A DNA stretch of 43,541 bases from Phycisphaerales bacterium (GTDB lineage: Bacteria; Planctomycetota; Phycisphaerae; Phycisphaerales; UBA1924). The notes below the pieces were generated by a model. The model had not been told where the DNA came from and made no database searches. It worked only from the letters and a program-made list of their open reading frames with translations. Made by a program: the position numbers and the translations under genes. Positions 25,215 to 33,356 of the stretch are shown here, piece by piece. The stretch lies in contig JAJVHS010000002.1 in assembly GCA_022072615.1 (NCBI GenBank), forward strand, positions 1 to 43,541, in the 5' to 3' direction. How positions within the stretch are numbered: position 1 is the stretch's first letter; each line of letters begins with the position of its first letter.

Positions 25215-25268
25215 ATGCACCCCGCCGCCATCGGCCCCTTCAAAGTCGAACGTGAACCCGGCCACGGC
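25215..25268 (+). pseudogene. Possible remnant of a Ser/Thr protein kinase N-terminus
   Basis: From ATG 25215 the frame reads MHPAAIGPFKVEREPGHG. Many planctomycete Hanks-type kinases begin with a similar IGPF/YKVERELGRGGMG segment, the Gly-rich ATP loop. Here the loop is broken (EPGHG, then RST) and no Lys or catalytic loop follows; the rest of the frame is antisense to the sulfatase. The changes from the family codons can be explained by single transitions. The match is short and could be chance. Confidence 0.42.
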
Positions 25269-25292
25269 CGATCGACTATACCGCCAGCCCGC

Positions 25293-26783
25293 TCAGGGTT
25301 TTTTGATCTGAAACCCGTGCCGGAGCTGCGTCGCAAGCCTGCCGACGAGTTCGGCATGCTCGGCCGCATCTGCAATATTCTGGTCCTCGGCCGGATCGGA
25401 CTCGTGGTCGTAAAGCTCTCTTGCTTCAACCTTGCCGGTAACCCGGTCCACCCACTCGACATACCGGTATCGCTCCGTGCGCATCGCGTAGCCCATGAAC
25501 TCCCGCCCTTCGTGCGTGCGAGGGAACTGGCTGTACGCGGCGTCCTTCACCTTCGTCACCTCGCCTTCGAGCAGGGGCACGAGGCTGGTCCCCTGAAGCG
25601 CCGCGGGAACCGGCAAAGAGGCGAGCTCGCACAACGTCGGGTAGATATCGACGAACTCCACCAAGGCAGAGCACGGCTCGGCCCTGGCCTGCATGCCCGG
25701 CACGCGCATGATCAACGGGGCCCGGGTGTCGATCTCGTAGTTGGTCTGCTTGCACCAGCCACCATGCTCGCCGAGTTTCCAGCCGTGGTCGCCCCACAGC
25801 ACCACGATGGTGCTCGCGGCCAGTCCCAGCCGCTCGAGTTCGTCCAGCAGGAGGCCCACCTGCGCGTCGATGAAAGACACCGCGGCGTAGTACCCGTGCT
25901 TCAACTCCCGCTGCTGCGCTTCGGTGAGCGGCCGCTCGAAGGGTGAAGGGGCATCGGCGTAATCCATGTAGCCGGTCAGCTCGTAGAACCCTCCCCTTGA
26001 TCGATCGCCGAACGCGACCGCGGGCGACCCGCGCGGCCGGAAGCCGTTTGACGCCAGCGGGAGCCGGTCGCGTTCGTACAGCTCCCAGTACTTCGTCGGC
26101 GAGACCAGGGGCAGGTGCGGCCGGATGTACCCCACCGCAAGGAAGAACGGCGATCCGGTCGTGGCCAGCTGACGCATCTTCTCGATCGCATCCACCGTCC
26201 GCTTGCCGTCGGGCGTCCGGTCATCCTGCACGTTCTGCATCTCGGTCGCCGGTCCCCGCATCCGTTCGATCGCCCGGGGAGTCTTGCCGTCGGCCTTCAT
26301 CTGCCGCTTGAACTCCGCCAAACGCGACCTGCTATCTTCCGAACGGGCCTCGACTCCCGACGGATGGTGCGTCGGTTCGTCCCACGACACGTCGTCGCGC
26401 AGCGTGTTGTGGAAGATCTTGCCGAAGGCGACGGCCCGGTAGCCGTGCGCACGAAAATGCTGCGGCAGCGTCACCGCGTCGGGCGCCGCGACCCGGAAGT
26501 CAGTGACAAGATCCCACACTCTGATGGAGTCGGGTCGCAGACCGGTCATCAGGCTGGCGCGAGACGGGTTGCACACCGCCTGCTGGCAGTATGCCCGCGA
26601 GAACGCCACGCCAGATGCCGCAAGGCGGTCGAAATTCGGCGTCCTGATCTCCTTCACGCCGTAGCAGCCCAGCTCGGGCCGGAGATCATCGACCGCGATG
26701 AAGAGAACGTTGGGACGTTCGAGCCCTGCCACCGCCGTCGCGACGACGCACTGCCAGCAGACCACCACGAGGAACCGCATCAT
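25293..26783 (-). CDS. Secreted type I sulfatase, iduronate-2-sulfatase-like
   Basis: Exported enzyme removing sulfate esters, probably from algal or animal-type polysaccharides. The start is ATG 26783 with GGGAGA upstream (ATG 26801 is possible). The signal peptide is about residues 1-20 (MMRFLVVVCWQCVVATAVAG). The N-terminal metal site NVLFIAVDDLRPELGCYG and the maturation motif C71-N-P-S-R within CNPSRASLMTG are intact, so formylglycine conversion is expected. HGWKLGEHGGWCKQTNYEID and APLIMRVPGM are characteristic of the iduronate-2-sulfatase branch. A sulfatase-maturing enzyme is not in the window. It lies on the same strand as a beta-helix protein and the GH63 glucosidase. Confidence 0.93.
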   Translation of the reverse strand: MMRFLVVVCWQCVVATAVAGLERPNVLFIAVDDLRPELGCYGVKEIRTPNFDRLAASGVAFSRAYCQQAVCNPSRASLMTGLRPDSIRVWDLVTDFRVAAPDAVTLPQHFRAHGYRAVAFGKIFHNTLRDDVSWDEPTHHPSGVEARSEDSRSRLAEFKRQMKADGKTPRAIERMRGPATEMQNVQDDRTPDGKRTVDAIEKMRQLATTGSPFFLAVGYIRPHLPLVSPTKYWELYERDRLPLASNGFRPRGSPAVAFGDRSRGGFYELTGYMDYADAPSPFERPLTEAQQRELKHGYYAAVSFIDAQVGLLLDELERLGLAASTIVVLWGDHGWKLGEHGGWCKQTNYEIDTRAPLIMRVPGMQARAEPCSALVEFVDIYPTLCELASLPVPAALQGTSLVPLLEGEVTKVKDAAYSQFPRTHEGREFMGYAMRTERYRYVEWVDRVTGKVEARELYDHESDPAEDQNIADAAEHAELVGRLATQLRHGFQIKKP

Positions 26784-27110
26784 CAGAGTTCTCCCGACCA
26801 TGTCATCCCCGCTCTTATCGTGATCCGGACCCAGGCCGCAGCGAACAGGCGGCGACGCGCCGACGCGCTTTCATCCCAACGCTCCAGGGGACGCCAGATT
26901 GCCAGGGCCCCGGATGGCGACTGGCGACCCGGTCAGGTACACATCCAGAGCTCATTATCGCTCGTCGACGCGAGACAGTGCAACCCCGCACACAATCGCG
27001 GGATTGGAAGGCCCGGCGGTCGGAACGAGAGCACCGGAGTGCCGCGATATCCGCCTGCATACCGGGCATGCTTCAAGGTTGTCGCTGCAGGCTCTGCGAT
27101 GTGCCCCCAG
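26784..27110 (-). other. Intergenic region, 327 bp
   Basis: It separates the sulfatase start from the end of beta-helix copy B, both on the minus strand. I see no gene, tRNA or strong hairpin. The sulfatase ribosome site GGGAGA lies at its left end. Confidence 0.5.
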
Positions 27111-28202
27111 TCAGAACGACACGTTCACGTTCGCGTTCGCCGCCGCGTTCATCTGCGCCTCGGTTGTCACGATCGTGCCAACGATGTTTGACCCGGAAAC
27201 ATTGAAGTTCACACCGTTGCCCGTGGCGTAGTTCTTCACCAGCAGGCTGCGCCCGGCCGCCACATCAAACCCGATCGGGTTGTTCGTCACATGATTCCCC
27301 TCGATCCGGTTGTACGGCGCGAAGGCATGCACGCCCGCACCGCTCCCCGACCGGCCATTCTCCGAGCACGCGTTCTCCAGAATCAACGAGCCCGCCCCCA
27401 CGCTGATCCCGCTCATCATGTTGAACGAGCTTGAGCACCGCGAGATTACCGAGCTCGTGGTCGCGAAGAACCCGTCGAGCTGATTGCCCTGAGCGGAACA
27501 CTCCGTCGCCGTCGCGCCCGCCTCCACGTTGAACCCTAAGCCCTCGTTGGCGCCCGCCGTGCTCCCGCGCGCCACCGAGCCGATCGAGATCGCGATGCCC
27601 CCAACGCCGTTGTTCCAAGCGCTGCACGCATCAACCACCCCGGACTGACCGACGCGGATGCCGTACGCACTGTTATAGACCGCCGTGCAGGATCGCACGA
27701 TTGCCGCGTCGCCCGCGTCGATGCCGTGCCCCACGCACGACGAGACCCGCACGTCCTCGATCACAAACCCCCGCCCGCCGGTCGCCAGGATCACGCCGCC
27801 CTCGCCCCACCCCGTGATCGTCCCGTGGCGTACCGCGATATCACCGAATGCGCCGACCGTCCTGATCGCCTGGCCGGAATCTTCGCTCCCGGCGAGCGTG
27901 AACCCCATCAGGTCGATCGAGACGCCGCCCGACTCGATGCGCACGCCGTCCTTGCCGGTCACCCCCGTGATACCGCCCGTCAGGTAATACGACCCCGGAG
28001 CGGTGATTCGGAACAGGCATGTCTCGTCGCCGGGCGTGTTTGCCGGACTGATCGCGATCCGTGGCTCGACCTCGGTGAGCGTCTTATACGTTGACGCCAC
28101 GGGCCCGGTCGGGGGATCGACCGGACCTGCCCGGGAGAGAAGCACACCAGACACAACCAGTGCGGTCGCGGCCATGAATCCCGTGAGGTTTGAGCTGGAC
28201 AT
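27111..28202 (-). CDS. Secreted beta-helix protein, GPLDPP family, copy B
   Basis: ATG 28202 follows GGAGG with a seven-base spacer. The 363-residue protein has a signal peptide (about 1-25), then the family N-terminus GPVDPPTGPVAS, EVEPRIAISPANTPGDETCL and APGSYYLTGGITGVTGK. It is followed by about ten beta-helix rungs such as GHGIDAGDAAIVRSCTAVYN, and a tail NAAANANVNVSF. It is the most diverged of the four copies in the N-terminus (VDPP for LDPP, ISPAN for NSTN), and it alone is on the minus strand. It lies between the sulfatase and the GH63 glucosidase, which supports a link to exported carbohydrate handling without proving it. Confidence 0.87.
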   Translation of the reverse strand: MSSSNLTGFMAATALVVSGVLLSRAGPVDPPTGPVASTYKTLTEVEPRIAISPANTPGDETCLFRITAPGSYYLTGGITGVTGKDGVRIESGGVSIDLMGFTLAGSEDSGQAIRTVGAFGDIAVRHGTITGWGEGGVILATGGRGFVIEDVRVSSCVGHGIDAGDAAIVRSCTAVYNSAYGIRVGQSGVVDACSAWNNGVGGIAISIGSVARGSTAGANEGLGFNVEAGATATECSAQGNQLDGFFATTSSVISRCSSSFNMMSGISVGAGSLILENACSENGRSGSGAGVHAFAPYNRIEGNHVTNNPIGFDVAAGRSLLVKNYATGNGVNFNVSGSNIVGTIVTTEAQMNAAANANVNVSF

Positions 28203-28532
28203 TGTCGAGCCTCCGCATGCGCTGCCGCCCGCGGGACACTCCAACAAGGGGCGCACCCATCGCGTGAAGCGGCGAGGCAACCGGTTGACGCTAGCGCGCC
28301 CGCGCCGCTGCGGGAGGCATATCCCGGCGGTGAGCGCCGGGGCACTTGTGACGACCCGCGTCCCTCCATTCAGCTCTCACCGGCACGAACGCCCACGCGT
28401 TCTCCAGCATTGCCTCCGGCCAAACACCGAGTCGATTGCGAGTTCATCTCCACGGCGACGGCCCGGCGGTCGTTCGGGCACGATTCCGCGATGTCGCCTT
28501 CCCATGTGCGTGGTCGCCGTGCGAGCGTTCGT
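28203..28532 (-). other. Intergenic region, 330 bp
   Basis: The region between the GH63 stop and beta-helix copy B holds the copy B ribosome site but no other gene I can support. Short open frames on both strands have no ribosome site or recognisable motif. Confidence 0.5.
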
Positions 28533-31274
28533 TCAGACGCCCGCGCGGACCGGCCTGGGTCCCGCCGGCTTGGTTTCTGCGCACACCGGCTTCTTGGTCC
28601 CGATCTTCTCAAGCAGGTCATCGGACTTGATGCGTTCGAAGAAGTCGGTGATGAACGCGACAAGGCCCGTCCAGCCGGTCTGGTGGCTGGCCCCCAGCCC
28701 CTGACCGGTATCGCCGTGGAAGTACTCGAAGAAGAGCACGCGGTCGCGCCACGCCGGGTCGTCCCTGAACCTCGGGGAATCCCCGTTCACCGGCCTCCTG
28801 CCCGACGCGTCCGGCAGGAAAGTGCTCTCAAGGCGCCGGGCCAATTCGCAGGCAACCTGGTACAAGTTCATCATCCGGCCGGAGCCGGTGGGACACTCGA
28901 TCTGGAACGCGTCGCCGTAGTAGCGGTGCAGGTTGAGCAGCCCGCGCAGCAGAAGGGCGTTGACGGGGAACCAGACCGGTCCGCGCCAGTTGGAGTTGCC
29001 GCCGAAGGAGCCGGTGAGCGATTCGGCCGGCTGGTAGTCGATCCTGAACTCCTGGCCGCCCGCCCGGTAGATGAACGGATTCACGGCGTGCTCCCGCGAG
29101 AGCGAGCGGACGCCGAAGGGGCTCAGGAACTGGTTCTCGTCGAGCATCCGAGACAGGATGCGCCGGAGTTTGTCCTCGTTCACGATGGAGAGCAGGCGGC
29201 GCCCGGCGACACCGGGCTTGTTCAGCGGGTGGATGTTGCCCATGAGTTCGGGGTGGCGGCGGGAGAACTCGGCGATGCGTTCGACGACCGCGGGCATGTC
29301 CCGCACCGTCCCCTCCTCGAACACCGTGCACGCCATCAGGGGCAGCAGGCCGACCATGGACCGGACCTTCAGCCGATGGGGCGTCCCCTCGGCGGGGACG
29401 AGCACGTCGTAGAAGAACCCGTCCTCTTCGTCCCACAGACTGTCCGGCGCATTGCCCGCGGTGTGCATGCCGCCGGCGATCCAGAGGAACCGCTCCAGGA
29501 ACCGGGCGATCGCGGTTTCGTACGACGGTTCATCCTGCACGAGTTCGAGCGCCATCTGCAGCATGCAGTGGCTGAAGAACGCCATCCACGCGGTGCCGTC
29601 GACCTGCAGGAGATGACCGCCGGTCGGCAGGGGCGCGCTGCGGTCGAACACGCCGATGTTGTCAAGCCCCAGGAACCCGCCGCTGAAGAGGTTTCGGCCC
29701 TCGGGGTCCTTGCGGTTGATCCACCAGTTGAAGTTCTGCGACAGCTTGGGAAAGACGGCCTTGAGAAACGCCGGGTCGGCCTCGCCCCGGAACTTGCTCA
29801 GCAAGTGCAGGAACACGACGGCCCAGGCGTGGACGGGCGGGTTGACGTCGCCGAAGTTCCACTCATAGGCGGGGATCTGGCCGTTGGGGTGCAGGTAGTT
29901 CTCGCTGAGCGTCAACGCCAGCTGGTCACGCGCAAAGTCGGGGTCGACCAGCTGCAGCGCCAGCGCGTGGAACGCCAGATCCCACGCCGCGTACCACGGA
30001 TACTCCCACTTGTCCGGCATGGAAATGACGTGCCGGTTGAGCATGTGGAACCACTCGCGGTTGCGTGAAGGCTTCTTGCCGCCCGAGATGGGGTTGGCGT
30101 TGTGCTCGTCCAGCCAGCGGTCCAGGTCGAAGAAGTAGTACTGCTTGGTCCAGAGCATGCCGCTCAGGGCCTGACGCATGACGTTTGCGCGTTCGGGGCT
30201 CAGGCTCGCAGGGATCACCCCGGCATAGAACTCGTCGGCCTCGCGCTTCCTGGCGTCGAACGTCGCCTCAAACTCCGCGAAGGGAGTGGCGAGCCCCGGC
30301 GGGGCCACGGCCGACAGACGCAGCCGGATGGTCGCCGTCGACCCCGCGGGAACATCGACCGCGTAGTGGGCCGCCGACTTGGTGCCTGTCTTGGCGGGGT
30401 TCACCGCGTCCCTGGCGCCGTGCACCACCAGGCTGTTGAAGGCGTCCTTGACGTAGGGCTGGGCGTTGGGCTGATTCCAGAGCCTCTGGGTGTTCGTCTC
30501 GTTCTCCGTGAAGAGCAGTTCGGGGGCGCCGTCGCAGTACAGGTAGAACTTCCCCAACTCGTGGTGTTCCGCCGCGATGATGGCGTGCTTGGGGTTCCGG
30601 GCCGCGGGGCATTCACGCACGGTCGGCCTCGGGGCCTCGGGCTTCAGCCACCAGTCGTTGCGGAACCACAGGTGCGGCAGCACGTGAAGAGACGCGGCCT
30701 CGGGGCCGCGGTTGATCACGCGAATGCGGATGAAGGTGTCGTCCGGACCTGACTTGGCGAAGTCGACCTGGACCTCGAAATAGCGGTTCCTGTCGAAGAT
30801 GCCGGTATCGAGCAGTTCGTACTCGGGCTCGTCGCGACGCCTCGCGCGATTGGTCGCGACGATGTGGTCGTAGGGATAGGCGTCCTGGGGGTACATGTAG
30901 ACATAGCGCATCCACGAGTGCGTGGGCGTCGAATCCTCGTAGAAGTAGACTTCCTTGACGTCCTCGCCGTGGTTCCCTTCTCCGTTGGTCAGGCCGAAGA
31001 GCCGCTCCTTGATGATCGGGTCCTTGCCGTTCCACAGCGCTAGAGCAAGGCACAGGCGCTGCTGGTCATCGGAGTAACCGGCGATCCCGTCCTCGCCCCA
31101 CTTGTACGCACGGGAGCGCGCGTGGTCGTGCGGGAAGAAGTCCCAGGCGTTGCCGTCCTCTGAATAGTCCTCGCGAACAGTGCCCCACTGTCGCTCGCTG
31201 AGGTACGGGCCCCAGCGCTTCCACGCAGACTTCGGGTCCTTGGCCGCGGCCAGACGCTGACGCTCGCTGTTCAT
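28533..31274 (-). CDS. GH63-type alpha-glucosidase (MGH family)
   Basis: ATG 31274 follows AGGAG and gives 913 residues without an obvious signal peptide, so it is probably cytoplasmic. The protein matches bacterial glucosidases of the GH63 / mannosylglycerate-hydrolase-like clade throughout. Family segments are YKWGEDGIAGYSDDQQRLCL, ALWNGKDPIIKERLFGLTNG, EGNHGEDVKEVYFYEDSTPT, PYAAWDLAFHA-type (YPWYAAWDLAFHALAL) and NSNWRGPVWFPVN. The N-terminal beta-sandwich (about 1-330) and the C-terminal (alpha/alpha)6 barrel (about 350-880) are both complete. Likely substrates are alpha-glucosides such as glucosylglycerate, which I cannot resolve from sequence. No trehalose gene is nearby. Confidence 0.92.
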   Translation of the reverse strand: MNSERQRLAAAKDPKSAWKRWGPYLSERQWGTVREDYSEDGNAWDFFPHDHARSRAYKWGEDGIAGYSDDQQRLCLALALWNGKDPIIKERLFGLTNGEGNHGEDVKEVYFYEDSTPTHSWMRYVYMYPQDAYPYDHIVATNRARRRDEPEYELLDTGIFDRNRYFEVQVDFAKSGPDDTFIRIRVINRGPEAASLHVLPHLWFRNDWWLKPEAPRPTVRECPAARNPKHAIIAAEHHELGKFYLYCDGAPELLFTENETNTQRLWNQPNAQPYVKDAFNSLVVHGARDAVNPAKTGTKSAAHYAVDVPAGSTATIRLRLSAVAPPGLATPFAEFEATFDARKREADEFYAGVIPASLSPERANVMRQALSGMLWTKQYYFFDLDRWLDEHNANPISGGKKPSRNREWFHMLNRHVISMPDKWEYPWYAAWDLAFHALALQLVDPDFARDQLALTLSENYLHPNGQIPAYEWNFGDVNPPVHAWAVVFLHLLSKFRGEADPAFLKAVFPKLSQNFNWWINRKDPEGRNLFSGGFLGLDNIGVFDRSAPLPTGGHLLQVDGTAWMAFFSHCMLQMALELVQDEPSYETAIARFLERFLWIAGGMHTAGNAPDSLWDEEDGFFYDVLVPAEGTPHRLKVRSMVGLLPLMACTVFEEGTVRDMPAVVERIAEFSRRHPELMGNIHPLNKPGVAGRRLLSIVNEDKLRRILSRMLDENQFLSPFGVRSLSREHAVNPFIYRAGGQEFRIDYQPAESLTGSFGGNSNWRGPVWFPVNALLLRGLLNLHRYYGDAFQIECPTGSGRMMNLYQVACELARRLESTFLPDASGRRPVNGDSPRFRDDPAWRDRVLFFEYFHGDTGQGLGASHQTGWTGLVAFITDFFERIKSDDLLEKIGTKKPVCAETKPAGPRPVRAGV

Positions 31275-31466
31275 GGCTGACTCCTGTTTCTCACCCGCCG
31301 CGATCGCACGCGCAAGTCGAAACAGCCGCTCGATGCCCATTATAGGATTCGTTTATCCTCTTCTTCCTGATGGTCTCCGCCCCGGCGTGCGGACGGTTCC
31401 GCCGGCTCATGGCTTCAGGTGTCCACGCGAGCAGGAATGGAACGCGCTCCCAAAGGAAAACGACCA

Positions 31467-31660
31467 TGACCACGGCTGACGTGCAGGACGGGCTGGTCAC
31501 CGTGATCGAGGCCATCATGGACGCCCGGGACGAAGTCGACGGCGACGGGGATGACGGCACGCTGGCGGATATCGCCCGCCACCCGGGCCCCGCCCGAGAG
31601 AGTGGCCGGGCGCGGGATCGTTACGTGTGGTTTCGAGTTCCAACCGCCGCTGGTGATTGA
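31467..31660 (+). CDS. Small hypothetical protein, possibly broken
   Basis: An ATG at 31467 preceded by AAAGGAAAA opens a 64-residue frame beginning MTTADVQDGLVTVIEAIMDA and then a DEVDGDGDDG acidic patch, which looks like real protein. After DIARHPGPARE the composition changes to Arg-rich. In another frame the DNA nearby reads GRGIVTCGFEFQPPLVIDG, so a frameshift near 31585-31615 is possible. I do not recognise a family. It lies on the opposite strand to GH63, 193 bases from its start. Confidence 0.4.
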
Positions 31661-31976
31661 TGGTCGCAACATGTAAACAGAAAAGTCGAAACAATTGACC
31701 CTCGTAGTTCGGCGACGGGTCTTCGAAGTGACACCTATGTTGCCAGGCGCGAGTCCACGGCGAACTCCCTGTTGATGTCGCCATCGATCGATGGACCATG
31801 AACCGATCGCGGGCCTCGGAGATCATGCTCGCCCCCCCGATACACCTTGTGCGCCGGCGTGAGCTCCGCGTTCGAAGGCTCCCCGAACCTCCCGACCGCG
31901 ACACTTCCGAACAGAATCTCCTTGTTTCCCCGCGGGGGGCCGAGGTAGCCTGATGGGTCGCTCCAAGGAGGTCGCC
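31661..31976 (+). other. Intergenic region, 316 bp
   Basis: This region is relatively AT-rich at its start (AACAATTGACC near 31695) and may carry the promoter for the two beta-helix genes that follow. No gene is apparent. It ends with AAGGAGG (31965-31971), a strong ribosome site. Confidence 0.45.
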
Positions 31977-33329
31977 ATGAACCGAGCGTCCTGGATTGCT
32001 GTTGCTCTTTCGATGGGCCTCTCGATCGTCGCGATCACGACGCTGGTGACCGCCGGCCCGCTGGACCCCCCGACCGGGACGGTGACCAGCACCTACAAGA
32101 CGCTGGCGGAAGTCGAACCTCGCATCGCGATCAACTCGACCAACACCCCGGGCGACAACAACAGCCTCTTCAGGATCACCCAGCCCGGCTCGTACTACCT
32201 CACGGGCAACATCACCGGCGTCGCGGGCAAGCACGGGATCGAGATCGACTCGGACGGCGTCACGCTGGACCTGGGCGGGTTCGAGCTCCGCGGCATAGCC
32301 GGCATGGGCCCCTTCGACGGCGTCAGTACCGCGAGGAACGCCCTGCGGAACATCGCGGTGGTCAACGGGTCTGTCCGCAACTGGGGTGGCGACGGCGTAG
32401 ACCTGGAATCCTTTTTCATGAACAACGGGCGTGTCGAGGCCATCACGGCCGCCGGCAACGCCGGCGCGGGGATCCGCGCCGGGGCACGCTCGACGGTCCT
32501 GCAGTGCTCCGCGTTCGCCAACGGCGATGCAGGCATCGACGCCCAGTTCGGCACGACTGTCGCGCACTGCGCGGCGACCAACAACACCGGAGCCGGCATC
32601 AGTGCGCTCCCCGGCGGCTGCACGGTCGTCCAGTGCTCGACGGAAGGCAACGGCGGGAACGGCATTTCGGTCGGAAGTGGGAGCACGGTCCTGGGATGCA
32701 CGGCCCGCCTGAACCTCGGGCGGGGCATCGAGGCCAGCGCCGGCTGCACGGTGACCGACTGCGCCGCGTCCGACAACAACGGCGTCGGCATCGCGGCGGC
32801 CGACAGCTGCACCCTCGCCGATTGCACCGCAAACTCCAACGACGCCGCGGGCCTCATCGCCGGGAGCTCCTGCTCGATCACGAACTGCACGAGCAGCGGG
32901 AATGGCACGAGCGGCATCGCGGTCTCCGACGGATGCACAATCGCGAACTGCACCGTGAACAACAACACCGGCCCCGGGATCCTCGCCAACAACGGCTGCC
33001 GCATCGCCGGCAACATGGTCCGCAACAACCAGCAGGACGGCGTCCGTGTGAACTTCTCCTGCGTGGTCGCCGACAACAACTGCAACGGGGACGGCACGGC
33101 GGCGGGCACGCACGGCGCGATCACCGTGATCGGCCAGGGCAACCGCGTCGAGGGCAACAACATCTCGTACGCCGACCGCGGGCTCTACATCACCGCGGGC
33201 GGCAACACGGTCTTCCGCAACAGCCTCAAGAGCTGCACCGTGAACTTCGAGATCGCCGTCGGCAACGACGTCGGCCCCATCGGCAGCACTTCGACCGCCA
33301 CCAGCCCGTGGGCGAACATCCAGTACTGA
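31977..33329 (+). CDS. Secreted beta-helix protein, GPLDPP family, copy C
   Basis: ATG 31977 has AAGGAGG at 31965-31971. It is the longest copy, 450 residues. The signal peptide (about 1-26) is followed by GPLDPPTGTVTS, EVEPRIAINSTNTPGDNNSL and QPGSYYLTGNITGVAGKHGI. Then come about 14 Cys-rich beta-helix rungs of 22-23 residues (CTVTDCAASDNNGVGIAAAD), with the Cys pairs stacked one per rung. The tail is TATSPWANIQY. A paralogue (copy D) starts 27 bases downstream on the same strand, so the pair is probably a tandem duplication. Confidence 0.88.
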   Translation: MNRASWIAVALSMGLSIVAITTLVTAGPLDPPTGTVTSTYKTLAEVEPRIAINSTNTPGDNNSLFRITQPGSYYLTGNITGVAGKHGIEIDSDGVTLDLGGFELRGIAGMGPFDGVSTARNALRNIAVVNGSVRNWGGDGVDLESFFMNNGRVEAITAAGNAGAGIRAGARSTVLQCSAFANGDAGIDAQFGTTVAHCAATNNTGAGISALPGGCTVVQCSTEGNGGNGISVGSGSTVLGCTARLNLGRGIEASAGCTVTDCAASDNNGVGIAAADSCTLADCTANSNDAAGLIAGSSCSITNCTSSGNGTSGIAVSDGCTIANCTVNNNTGPGILANNGCRIAGNMVRNNQQDGVRVNFSCVVADNNCNGDGTAAGTHGAITVIGQGNRVEGNNISYADRGLYITAGGNTVFRNSLKSCTVNFEIAVGNDVGPIGSTSTATSPWANIQY

Positions 33330-33356
33330 TCGATCAGAACTGAAGGAACAGATCCG

